From Candidatus Skiveiella danica (GTDB lineage: Bacteria > Pseudomonadota > Gammaproteobacteria > Burkholderiales > Burkholderiaceae_C), in NCBI GenBank assembly GCA_016721925.1, contig JADKHE010000007.1, forward strand, positions 1-64,000: 64,000 nt of DNA. Reading direction: 5' to 3'. Shown here piece by piece: positions 8,963 to 16,302 of this stretch. Position 1 is the stretch's first letter. Every line of letters starts with the position of its first letter. The position numbers and the translations under genes are program-made. Under the pieces are notes generated by a model. The model searched no databases and had not been told where the DNA came from. It saw only the letters and a list, made by a program, of their open reading frames with translations.

Positions 8963-10477
8963 TCACTTGACGAGTTCAATCTCGCTGGGCCGCCAGGTCT
9001 TGTCGATCCACGGCTGAAGCGGCCCGTACATGCGCAGGATCGCAAACCAGCTCTTGCCCGGAAGGGTCTGCAGCCAGTTGCCTTCTTTGCCCACCGGCGC
9101 CTTGGGTGCGAAGTAGACGTCAAAGGAGCCATCGGCGTTTTTCTGGAATCCCTTGCTTTGGCTGCCGACCGAAGGGAACGACTGGCTGGTCTGCAGCATC
9201 GAGCGGGTCTGCGTGTCGTAAATCGTGACCGCCCAGAAATTGTTCACAGGCACATTGGGTGGCAAGTGCAGTCTGTAGGTTTGCGAGCCATTGAAGGCCT
9301 TTTTCCTGGAGTCCTTGAAGGCGATGGCGTAGTCGGAGCCGGCACCCGGATGCGTGACGGCCATGGCGGGGGTCACACCCGTGTAGCCAAAATAGAAACT
9401 GGTGCGGGCGTCCAGGTTGCGCGCACCACCGGATTCGAAAAACACATTCTTGTTGGCGAAGCCCATGACCCAGGAGCTGTCGCTGTCAGGATAGATGTAA
9501 TAGCCCTTCTCGCGCGGGCTGTACAGCGCCGCCCTGGCGGTGGCATCACCGATGGCCGCGGCTTGCGTCAGCAGGTGCTTCATCCTCGCGTCCGGATTGA
9601 ACGGCTTGCCTTTGACGATGCCAATTGCTGCAATGGCCCCCCTGGATTCACCGCCCAATGCTTCGACAGGCTCTCTCTGGATGATCTTGTCCAGGGCCTC
9701 GAAATAGCTGAAGTCGCTGGGTGCAACCGTGTTGTAGCTTTTGCCTGTGATGTTCACGAATTCGGTGGCGGGCGGGCTGCTTGCCAACTTAAGTGGATAC
9801 ACCTTCAGGTTTTCCTTGATGTTCTTCAAGGCCGGCGCCAGTCCATCGGCGATGGAGCCGCGCATGAAGAACCAGTTGATGTAGGTGGGAGGCTTGAGCA
9901 CGAAGTACCCGTCCGGCACGACGCCGGTGTAACCCGGTGGCAGAACGAGGTACTTGCCGCCCTTGCCCCTGTCCGGGCCGGCGACGCCGAAATCACCAAC
10001 ATAGCGCATCCACGCATCGTCCAGCATACCGAGCATGCCGGGTGGAACTTCCACCACGGTGGGTCCGTAAGCCTGCAGGTCCAGATGGCCGATGGAGTAC
10101 ATCGTGGAGGTGTTGCCGGTCAGGTACAGTGAGTGCGAGTCGAGCAGCTTTTCAGCGACCGCAATCTGGTTGGGCTGGCTCAAACCGATCGCTGCATTGC
10201 CGGCAATCACACTGTAGACGGACAGCGCGCCGACGTTGTCGAGGAACACGCTGACCGCCCGCATGCGGTCAAGGTTGTCGTAAAGCGTGTCGACGGTGGC
10301 GTCGGTCGGCACGCCGTCGAAGAACTCGAGCTTCCCAACGGGTGTCTGAACCTTGCTGGGGGTGGAGATCGACTTCAGGGTTTGGGGCGACACTTCCGCC
10401 CGTGCGTCGTCAAGGTAGGTGAAAGTCGCCATGACCGTGGGTAGCAGGACCAACAATGGACTGAATCGCTTCTTCAT
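8963..10477 (-). CDS. DUF1254/DUF1214 secreted protein (paralogue 3)
   Basis: A 504-residue exported protein starting MKKRFSPLLVLLPTVMA, with GAGG 7 bases upstream of ATG 10477. The signal peptide ends DARA before EVSP. DUF1254 (LYDNLDRMRAVSVFLDNVGA) and DUF1214 (LPPNVPVNNFWAVTIYD; ILRMYGPLQPWIDKTW; end EIELVK) are intact. It shares its N-terminal QTLKSI-type segment and its C-terminus with paralogue 2. It begins about 30 bases downstream of the arylsulfatase pseudogene on the same strand, so an ancestral sulfatase-DUF1254-DUF1254 operon is likely. Role unknown; probably periplasmic. Confidence 0.85.
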   Translation of the reverse strand: MKKRFSPLLVLLPTVMATFTYLDDARAEVSPQTLKSISTPSKVQTPVGKLEFFDGVPTDATVDTLYDNLDRMRAVSVFLDNVGALSVYSVIAGNAAIGLSQPNQIAVAEKLLDSHSLYLTGNTSTMYSIGHLDLQAYGPTVVEVPPGMLGMLDDAWMRYVGDFGVAGPDRGKGGKYLVLPPGYTGVVPDGYFVLKPPTYINWFFMRGSIADGLAPALKNIKENLKVYPLKLASSPPATEFVNITGKSYNTVAPSDFSYFEALDKIIQREPVEALGGESRGAIAAIGIVKGKPFNPDARMKHLLTQAAAIGDATARAALYSPREKGYYIYPDSDSSWVMGFANKNVFFESGGARNLDARTSFYFGYTGVTPAMAVTHPGAGSDYAIAFKDSRKKAFNGSQTYRLHLPPNVPVNNFWAVTIYDTQTRSMLQTSQSFPSVGSQSKGFQKNADGSFDVYFAPKAPVGKEGNWLQTLPGKSWFAILRMYGPLQPWIDKTWRPSEIELVK

Positions 10478-10508
10478 GAGAAATCCTCGATGCAATGGAC
10501 AGGTAGGG

Positions 10509-10898
10509 TCATGTCCATCGTGTGTTTTTGAACAGTTTCCCCATCGTGCAGGCGCTCGCGGGCAGCGTATCGGGCGTGCCCGGAACGATGAACTGCGACA
10601 AGACGTTGCGGATCGAATATTGACCCGTCATCAGCGCTGCGCGCGACGGTGTGCAGGAAGGCCCGACGCGGAACTGCGTGAGCCGCATGCCCTCGGTAGC
10701 GAGCTGGTCGACGACCGGCGTCGGCATGCCATGCAACTCGCCACCGCCGTAGGGTCCCATGTCGCACTAGCCGATGTTGTCGGCCAGAATGAATACTAGG
10801 TTCGGCTGCTTTCCCTGCGCGAACACACTGGTAACGGTCATACCCAGGAGCATGGTCAACGTCAGCCCAGCAGGGTGAGTCATTTTTCTAAAGTTCAT
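10509..10898 (-). pseudogene. arylsulfatase pseudogene (5' part, in-frame TAG)
   Basis: From ATG 10898 (AAGGAA about 8 bases upstream) the frame reads a signal peptide, then QPNLVFILADNIG, then a TAG stop at 10769-10767, then CDMGPYGGGELHGMPTPVVD and CTPSRAALMTGQYS. Sulfatases have an aromatic residue at the stop (ADN-x-G-Y-G-D), so TAG replaced a Tyr codon. The formylglycine motif CTPSR is kept. Similarity ends near 10520 after MGKLFK, where about 80% of a normal sulfatase is missing, and DUF1254 paralogue 3 begins shortly after. Two independent lesions, a nonsense codon and a large 3' deletion, make this a dead gene. Confidence 0.85.
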
Positions 10899-11201
10899 TA
10901 TTCAGTTCCTTGCAAGAAGCCGCCGTATGCTGCGTGCGGAAAATTTCGTTCGACGGGAATATGCCGCCACAACGGTGTTCACGCGCCTACCTCAAAAATG
11001 GGGGCGGCGGTCGGTCGAACTAACGAACTAACGAACGAACGAACGAACGGTGGAGTCTATTGCGTCACCATCCAATGCGCTTTCGAATTTGTGACAGTTG
11101 CTGATGAAGGGCGATGCGTGAACCCCGACGATCTAGACGTTCAAGAGATCTACCTGCCGCATTGGCTCCAATACAGGCGGGTCGACTGCTATGAAATTGT
11201 T
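10899..11201. other. intergenic stretch with tetranucleotide repeat
   Basis: About 300 bases between the pseudogene start and the end of the AraC gene. I see no coding potential. It holds the CGAA-type tandem repeat at 11015-11049 and is less GC-rich than its surroundings. Confidence 0.4.
11015..11049. repeat. CGAA/CTAA tetranucleotide microsatellite
   Basis: Eight or nine consecutive 4-base units of the form CGAA, two of them varied to CTAA. It is intergenic, so copy-number slippage would not shift a reading frame, but it lies in the region upstream of the sulfatase pseudogene and could alter promoter spacing. Confidence 0.7.
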
Positions 11202-12311
11202 TCAGGCGTCGATCTGGGTGTCTGCCATCGCGCTCGCCGCCGATCGCCACTGCGTCGGTGTATGGCCGGACCATCGGCGAAATGCCGTTGAAAAAGCTCC
11301 CGCGTTTGCATATCGAAGACTTTGGGCAACGTCCCCGACTGGCATGGCCGTGGTACTCAGAATGTGGCGTGCAATCTCGTAGCGCAGTTGATCACTTAGC
11401 GACTTGAAGCTGAGACCGTTTCGTTTGAGATGGCGATCCAGCGTGCGTCTGTTCATCGCCAGTTCCGCAGCTACACAATCCATAGAAGCCGTGCCCGTCA
11501 ACAGTTGGCGTCGCACAATTTGTCGCACGTGCGTCGCCAGTTCAAATGTGGACTGAGCCTCAGCAGCGTCGGCTTGGGCGACCAGCGCATTCAATCGTTG
11601 CGGGTCAGCGCTTTGCAAGGGGATATCGAGCCACTTGCGATCGAAAACAACCGAGGATTGCTCACAGTCAAAGCGTAGCGGCGCCCGAAAAAAACTGCGA
11701 TAGGGACGAATGTCGACGGGTCGTCGACGCATCAACTGAACTTCATGGGGCAACCAACTATCGCCGCACAGGCTCCGCAAGACGTTCCAAAGCGTTCCCA
11801 AAACGATGTCGTAAACGATGTCCGCGTGTTCTACGCCCGGCTCGTAGAGCACGTAGCTGCAACTGGCGAAGCGCGAATCCTCATGCAGCGCCAACAATCC
11901 ACCGCCGTCGCTGAATTTCAGGTAGCGTGCGAGCAGAACGAGTGCGCTGTGTACGTGCGGAGCAGCCTTGACCAGATCGGCAACGAAGCCAAGCGATTCC
12001 ATAGGGGTATGGCGGCCGATCAACAACCCCAGATGGGCACAACCGGTTCGTTCAGCACATAGCCCAAGCAAGCGGCTGCCATGTCGGAACGGCACTAGGT
12101 TGTCGGGGTGGGCAAACGTCTCAGGCGGCAAACCCGACTCGGCCAGCACTTGAAACAAGTCGACATTAAACTGTTGCAGCAAAGGCTGCAAGGCGAGCGA
12201 AGACGCAGCTCGGTCGTAGCCAGCCGGGACCGTCTTGCGGGGCAGCCCAATGCCGGACGACGGCGCGCCAGATGGTGGCTCGAATTTCATGCGAACGGAT
12301 TTTCCTAGCAT
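11202..12311 (-). CDS. AraC-family regulator, PF12625 type (second copy)
   Basis: About 369 residues with the same architecture as the regulator at 3753: an N-terminal PF12625 ligand domain (LGLLIGRHTPMESLGFVADL; KFSDGGGLLALHEDSRF) and a C-terminal AraC helix-turn-helix region (VAAELAMNRRTLDRHLKRNG; FRRWSGHTPTQWR). Start is uncertain between GTG 12314, ATG 12311 and ATG 12290; none has a strong ribosome-binding site. It lies upstream of, and reads toward, the sulfatase pseudogene and tandem DUF1254 genes, so both DUF1254 loci of this region have a PF12625 regulator next to them. An inverted repeat sits just upstream. Confidence 0.8.
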   Translation of the reverse strand: MLGKSVRMKFEPPSGAPSSGIGLPRKTVPAGYDRAASSLALQPLLQQFNVDLFQVLAESGLPPETFAHPDNLVPFRHGSRLLGLCAERTGCAHLGLLIGRHTPMESLGFVADLVKAAPHVHSALVLLARYLKFSDGGGLLALHEDSRFASCSYVLYEPGVEHADIVYDIVLGTLWNVLRSLCGDSWLPHEVQLMRRRPVDIRPYRSFFRAPLRFDCEQSSVVFDRKWLDIPLQSADPQRLNALVAQADAAEAQSTFELATHVRQIVRRQLLTGTASMDCVAAELAMNRRTLDRHLKRNGLSFKSLSDQLRYEIARHILSTTAMPVGDVAQSLRYANAGAFSTAFRRWSGHTPTQWRSAASAMADTQIDA

Positions 12312-12328
12312 CACACGCCTATCAACCA

Positions 12329-12347
12329 GCGCCTAGGACATAGGCGC
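12329..12347. promoter_or_regulatory. perfect 7-bp inverted repeat upstream of AraC gene
   Basis: GCGCCTA, five bases, TAGGCGC. It is centred about 25 bases upstream of the AraC coding start and could be an operator or a leader hairpin. No function can be assigned from sequence alone. Confidence 0.4.
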
Positions 12348-12499
12348 AAATGTCTCCATGCACAGGTCCTCAGGTTGCAAATTCGCACCATATTCAGAAG
12401 TGATCCGGCGCTTGAGCATTCTGGACATCCGGAAGGCGGACCGTATTTCGGAGATAGTCGATTGCAATGGTACAAGGCGCCTGCGAGGTGGGACCTGGA

Positions 12500-12900
12500 A
12501 TTTTTGATTTGCACCGTTGTCATACAGCAGAAAACCTCCCGCCCGGTGCAGTTCGAAATCACGGAATCCACGCGCGCAGCCATGTCAGACTGGATCAACG
12601 TGCGAAACCTCCGATCCGGGGACTACATGTTTCCAAGCTGGTGTCACAAGTCACCCCACTTGGGGACCCGGAAATACTCTAGGCATCGTTGATGCCCGGA
12701 TATGGCATATCGGCCTGGATCCTTGCGCCTACGGGACTCATTCCATTCGGCGCACGAAAGCATCGCTGATTTGCCGGCGCACCAAGAACTTGCGCGCGGT
12801 TCAACTGTTGCTTGGCGACGCCAAGCTGGAGGGTACGGTCCGCTAGCTGGGTATCGAGGTGGATGATGCCCTGGCGATGGCGGAAGAAACCGGGATATAG
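12500..12900 (+). pseudogene. tyrosine-recombinase (phage-type integrase) pseudogene
   Basis: The C-terminal half of an integrase in two frames: VVIQQKTSRPVQFEI through NLRSGDYMFPS to RKYSR, a frameshift near 12680, then IVDARIWHIGLDPCAYG, THSIRRTKASLICRRTKNL and RAVQLLLGDAKLEGTVR. A TAG at 12844 follows, then LGIEVDDALAMAEE and TAG at 12898. In this family the motif reads TVRYLG, so the TAG replaces the catalytic tyrosine. The usual His of LLLGH is also Asp. The N-terminal half with the first catalytic Arg is gone. A relic of a past mobile element. Confidence 0.8.
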
Positions 12901-13226
12901 CCTGCCGAACGATGCCTGGGTTTCATGGCTCTAGACCGGCCACTGGCGAGCGACAGAAAACGCCGCACAAGAACCGGCAGCTGGCCGTTCATAAAATTTT
13001 TGGGAGGAATGACCGCAATGGAGAATTTTCTCTAGCGGAAGGCTGCTCTGGAGCGTAGACCCTGACTGTCTCTTGATGGCCGTTACCGGTCATACGCGGC
13101 GGGAGTACTCCCGCGCAACGGCTGCGGTAGCGGGTCCAGCTCTGACTGGCATCCGATTGAACAGCCCGGAAGAGACCAGGACATTCCGCCCCGGCGGCGC
13201 CGGTGGACGGGTCCTGAGGCCGGGAG
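12901..13226. other. intergenic stretch, nothing recognised
   Basis: About 325 bases between the integrase relic and the small monooxygenase-like gene. No supported reading frame, repeat or RNA was recognised; it may be the downstream flank of the lost mobile element. Confidence 0.35.
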
Positions 13227-13535
13227 TCACCCCACTGGCCGCCGCATTTCAACCACCACGTCCCCCGACACCGGGTCGGTGACGCCAAGCCCTCCCCCGA
13301 GGTCTTCCAGCGTGTCCCGGAACCGGTTCAACAGGGCGATCATTTGCTCCCGCGCGCCGGCAAGACTCGCCGTGTCTTCCCATTCGCCAATCACGCAGTA
13401 AGCACGTTCACCGGTCTTCACCAGCGCGACGCGCCGCATGCCCGGAAAGTTGGCCTCCGCGTCGCGGTGTGCGTTGACAAACTGTTCCTCGCGTCCGGGT
13501 TTGACACGGAAGCGCACCACATTGAATGCCGTCAT
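13227..13535 (-). CDS. ABM-like dimeric alpha+beta barrel protein
   Basis: A 102-residue cytoplasmic protein with a strong AAGGAG Shine-Dalgarno before ATG 13535. MTAFNVVRFRVKPGREEQFV followed by an acidic/aromatic helix and a GERAYCVIGEWEDTAS strand fits the antibiotic-biosynthesis-monooxygenase / DUF1330-like ferredoxin fold. Such proteins act as small oxygenases, haem-degrading enzymes or stress proteins; no catalytic residue can be assigned here. It stands alone in a region of debris between the integrase relic and the gluconate operon. Confidence 0.6.
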   Translation of the reverse strand: MTAFNVVRFRVKPGREEQFVNAHRDAEANFPGMRRVALVKTGERAYCVIGEWEDTASLAGAREQMIALLNRFRDTLEDLGGGLGVTDPVSGDVVVEMRRPVG

Positions 13536-14101
13536 GGTCTCTCCTTGATGAAGTTGAAGACACGTTTGCCCACATCACCACGAACGCCGTCGCGAGTGAT
13601 GCACGAAGCCTATGCGCGTCGTCGGCATCGCGCAACCATGTCCATCTAGTCTTCGTGGCTATGGCGCTGGCTTGCGCGATGAGGTCCTACTTTGGCATGA
13701 ACAACTACCACCAAATGAGCAGCATGTTGAGCAACGCTGAATCCCCAAGCAGTCAGCCTTTCGTTGATTCCAACCTCCACTTTGGGGGGCTATCCGCATA
13801 TGGCACCGCTGACCTGAATGCGAGATGCCGGCCCCTGCATCCCACCTGGTTTGCGTCGCGCAGGCTTCGAACGTACAGAAGCCCGCTTCCCATCGCTCCC
13901 GGCAGGCAACCTGGACGCCGGAAAAGGCCTTCCAAGGCAAACTCAAAGCCTTTTGGCCATCACCCCAGCGTCAAATGGTCACGGATAGCTATCAATAATG
14001 AAGTAACCTGGCTGGTTTGTTTCCGCCATTGGGAGCGGGTTCGCAGCGGCCGATCCCCGGACGCGATCCGATCCGCGCAGCCCAGTCCTCCGCGTCGGCG
14101 A
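13536..14101. other. intergenic stretch holding repeat copy B
   Basis: About 565 bases without a convincing gene. Short overlapping frames on both strands show no family resemblance. The only recognised element is dispersed-repeat copy B at 13944-14000. Confidence 0.4.
13944..14000 (+). repeat. dispersed 55-bp element, copy B
   Basis: Core TTTTGGCCAT, then CACCCCAGCGTCAA, then ATGGTCA, followed by AGCTATCAATAATG. TGGCCAT and ATGGTCA can pair as a seven-base stem with one G-U wobble, so the core can fold as an RNA hairpin. It lies about 100 bases beyond the 3' end of the LacI-type regulator gene. Confidence 0.75.
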
Positions 14102-15127
14102 TCAGGTGCTCTGCCGCACCACCACGGTGTAGCCCACGTCGATGCAGCGCTCGGGCACGGCTTCGTGGCGCATCAGCTTCAGCAGCATCGCGGCGCCTTC
14201 TTCGCCGATGCGGTCCAGCGGCGTGTGCACGGTGGTCAACGGGGGCAGCATGAGGTCGCTGCCCCTCAGGTCGTTGAAGCCGACGATGGCCACGCGCTGC
14301 GGCACGGCCACCTGCATCCGGTTGGCGGCCAGCAGGGCGCCCTGGGCCAGGTCGTCGTTGCAGAAGAAGATGGCGTCGATGGGCGGCGTCTGGCCCATGA
14401 TCTGCCCAAACATCAGGCCGCCCAGGGCCATGGAGGAGGGCGCCGGGTTCATCCACTCCAGGGTCGGGTCGAACAGGCCTTCGGCCTGCATCACCGCGCG
14501 CCAGCCGGCTTGGCGCTGCAGGGTGCGTGGGTCCATTTGGACGGCGGCAAAGGCGATGCGGCGCTTGCCCCGGGCGATCAGGTGGCGGGTCAGGTCGGCG
14601 CCCGCATCGCTCTGCGAGAAGCCCACGCTGTAGACGCCTTCGTCCGGGCTGTTTTCCATCAGGTGCACGCAGGGCACGCCACTGCGCGCCATGAGCGCTT
14701 GGGTGGCCTCGGTGTGGTCGAAGCCGGTGACCAGCAGGCCGGCCGGGCGGTGCATCAGCTGCTCGCGCAGCAGCTGCTCTTCTTCGCCGGGGTCGTAGTG
14801 GGTGACACCGATCAGCGTCTGGTAGCCGGCGCGGCGCATGCTGGTCTGCACAGCCTCCAGCAGGGTGACGAACAGCTCGTTCGAGAGCATGGGAATCAGC
14901 ACTGCCACGTGCGTGCTGCGGTGCGAGGCCAGGGCGCGCGCCGCCGGATCGGGCACATAGCCCAGCTTGGCAGCGGCCGCCTGCACCCGTTCCACCAGCT
15001 CAGGCGCCACGGCCCGTTCCCCGCGCAAGGCGCGCGACACCGTGATCGGGCTGACCCCGGCGGCCAGCGCGACGTCGGCAAGGGTGACGCGGCCGGTGGC
15101 GCGCTGGCGGATGGGCGGGGTGGGCAT
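14102..15127 (-). CDS. gntR: LacI-family regulator of gluconate genes (GntR type)
   Basis: About 341 residues from MPTPPIRQRATGRVTLADVA. The helix-turn-helix is VTLADVALAAGVSPITVSRA followed by the hinge helix region PAARALASHRS. A periplasmic-binding-protein-like domain follows (LIPMLSNELFVTLLEAVQ; FFCNDDLAQGALLAA). It is divergent from gluconokinase, TRAP, edd and eda genes, so gluconate or a phosphorylated product is the likely inducer. The frame is open upstream to 15211, but ATG 15127 gives the usual family N-terminus. Two identical palindromes in the divergent promoter are probably its operators, one 45 bases upstream of its own start, suggesting autorepression. Confidence 0.85.
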   Translation of the reverse strand: MPTPPIRQRATGRVTLADVALAAGVSPITVSRALRGERAVAPELVERVQAAAAKLGYVPDPAARALASHRSTHVAVLIPMLSNELFVTLLEAVQTSMRRAGYQTLIGVTHYDPGEEEQLLREQLMHRPAGLLVTGFDHTEATQALMARSGVPCVHLMENSPDEGVYSVGFSQSDAGADLTRHLIARGKRRIAFAAVQMDPRTLQRQAGWRAVMQAEGLFDPTLEWMNPAPSSMALGGLMFGQIMGQTPPIDAIFFCNDDLAQGALLAANRMQVAVPQRVAIVGFNDLRGSDLMLPPLTTVHTPLDRIGEEGAAMLLKLMRHEAVPERCIDVGYTVVVRQST

Positions 15128-15171
15128 GGAGTCAGGGTTTCTACTAGGTATAAAATGACGGAACATTTGTA

Positions 15172-15185
15172 GGATAGCGCTATCC
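15172..15185. promoter_or_regulatory. GntR operator 1
   Basis: Perfect 14-bp palindrome GGATAGCGCTATCC. With the bases after it, an 18-base stretch is identical to operator 2. It is placed in the leader or promoter of the divergent LacI-type regulator gene. Confidence 0.8.
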
Positions 15186-15280
15186 AAATCGGATGACAAG
15201 GGTTTCAGCAAAGCCCGTCAGATTTGAAAAACAATTGGAAAAAACAGGTCGAACCCTCGTCCTTTTTTTTGACTTTTCAA

Positions 15281-15293
15281 GATAGCGCTATCC
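15281..15293. promoter_or_regulatory. GntR operator 2, abutting gntK start
   Basis: GATAGCGCTATCC, followed by AAATC and then directly by ATG 15299 of gluconokinase. The first 12 bases are a perfect palindrome. It occupies the place of a ribosome-binding site, so a bound repressor would block the start region itself. Confidence 0.8.
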
Positions 15294-15298
15294 AAATC

Positions 15299-15805
15299 AT
15301 GGACAAATACATCGTGGTCATGGGCGTTGCCGGGTGTGGCAAGTCAAGCTTGGGCGCGGCACTGGCCCAGGCCGAGGGCTTGCCGCTGGTGGAGGGCGAT
15401 GACTTCCACAGCCCCGCCAACCGCGCCAAGATGAGCCAGGGCATCGCCCTGACCGACGCCGACCGCGACGGCTGGCTGGACATCCTGGGCCAGCAGTTGC
15501 AAGCCCATCCCGGCGGGATGGTGCTGACCTGTTCCGCCCTCAAGCGCCGCTACCGCGACCGCTTGCGCCAGGCCAGGCCCGGGCTGCGCTTCGTCTTTCT
15601 GGACATCGACCGTGATGACGCTCAGGCCCGCGTGGTTGCGCGCTCGGCCACCCACTTTTTCTCGACCAGTCTGGTGGACAGCCAGTTCGCCACGCTGGAG
15701 TCGCCGGTCGGCGAACCCGGCGTGTGGCGGGCTGACGCGCGGCTGCCACTGGCGCAACTGCAGGGGGAGGCATCCGCCTGGCTGAACAAGGAGGCGTTCG
15801 CATGA
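15299..15805 (+). CDS. gntK: gluconokinase
   Basis: A 168-residue kinase phosphorylating D-gluconate to 6-phosphogluconate with ATP. The Walker A motif GVAGCGKSSLG is at residues 8-18 and EGDDFHSPANRAKMS is the typical substrate-side motif. The C-terminal segment FLDIDRDDAQARVVAR and THFFSTSLVDSQFATLE fits GntK. ATG 15299 gives the normal N-terminus MDKYIVVMGVAG; the longer frame from 15224 would include the operator. No Shine-Dalgarno precedes ATG 15299, so translation may be leaderless or weak. The stop overlaps the start of the TRAP small subunit, as in one operon. Confidence 0.9.
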   Translation: MDKYIVVMGVAGCGKSSLGAALAQAEGLPLVEGDDFHSPANRAKMSQGIALTDADRDGWLDILGQQLQAHPGGMVLTCSALKRRYRDRLRQARPGLRFVFLDIDRDDAQARVVARSATHFFSTSLVDSQFATLESPVGEPGVWRADARLPLAQLQGEASAWLNKEAFA

Positions 15806-16302
15806 AGGCATCGAAGACTTTGTTGCGTGCGCAGGGCCTGACCCACGCCGCGATGGCCGTGGCACTCGGCGTCATGGCCCTGGCCGTGTTCGTGAACGTG
15901 GTGTTGCGTTACGGGTTCGGCAGTGGCATCGCGGCGAGCGAGGAGCTCTCTCGCCTGCTGTTCGTGTGGATGGTGTTTCTGGGCGCCGCCGCGGCCTACC
16001 CGGCCGGCGAGCACATGGCCTTCACCAGCCTGGCCGGCGCGCTGCAAAGCCGGCCGAAGATTTTTTCCGCGCTCACAGTGCTGATCCGCCTGCTGGTGAT
16101 GGCCGCCTGCGCCATGCTGGCCTGGGGCGCCTGGCAGCAGGTGGTGGTGGGCTTTGGCAGCCACTCGGTGGTGCTCGGCTACTCCACGGCGCTGCTGCCC
16201 CTGCCGGCTTTCCTGTGCTCGATGGCCATGGGTCTCATGGCCCTGATTGAACTGGTGCGGGGCACGCCGCTGAACCTCGGCCACAGCGCCGAAGTGGAAT
16301 GA
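15802..16302 (+). CDS. TRAP transporter small permease (DctQ), gluconate operon
   Basis: A 166-residue membrane protein with four predicted helices, the usual size of a DctQ subunit. Motifs such as NVVLRYGFGSGIAASEELSR and LLFVWMVFLGAAAAY are typical. TRAP transporters use a sodium gradient and a periplasmic binding protein to import organic acids. It overlaps gntK by 4 bases and the large subunit by 4 bases, so translation is probably coupled. Its place between gluconokinase and Edd makes gluconate or a related aldonate the likely substrate (inference). Confidence 0.9.
   Translation: MKASKTLLRAQGLTHAAMAVALGVMALAVFVNVVLRYGFGSGIAASEELSRLLFVWMVFLGAAAAYPAGEHMAFTSLAGALQSRPKIFSALTVLIRLLVMAACAMLAWGAWQQVVVGFGSHSVVLGYSTALLPLPAFLCSMAMGLMALIELVRGTPLNLGHSAEVE

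Noticed and set aside
11015..11049. A CRISPR-like array at the tetranucleotide run
   Set aside because: Units are 4 bases with no spacers; it is a simple microsatellite. No CRISPR array was seen anywhere in the window.
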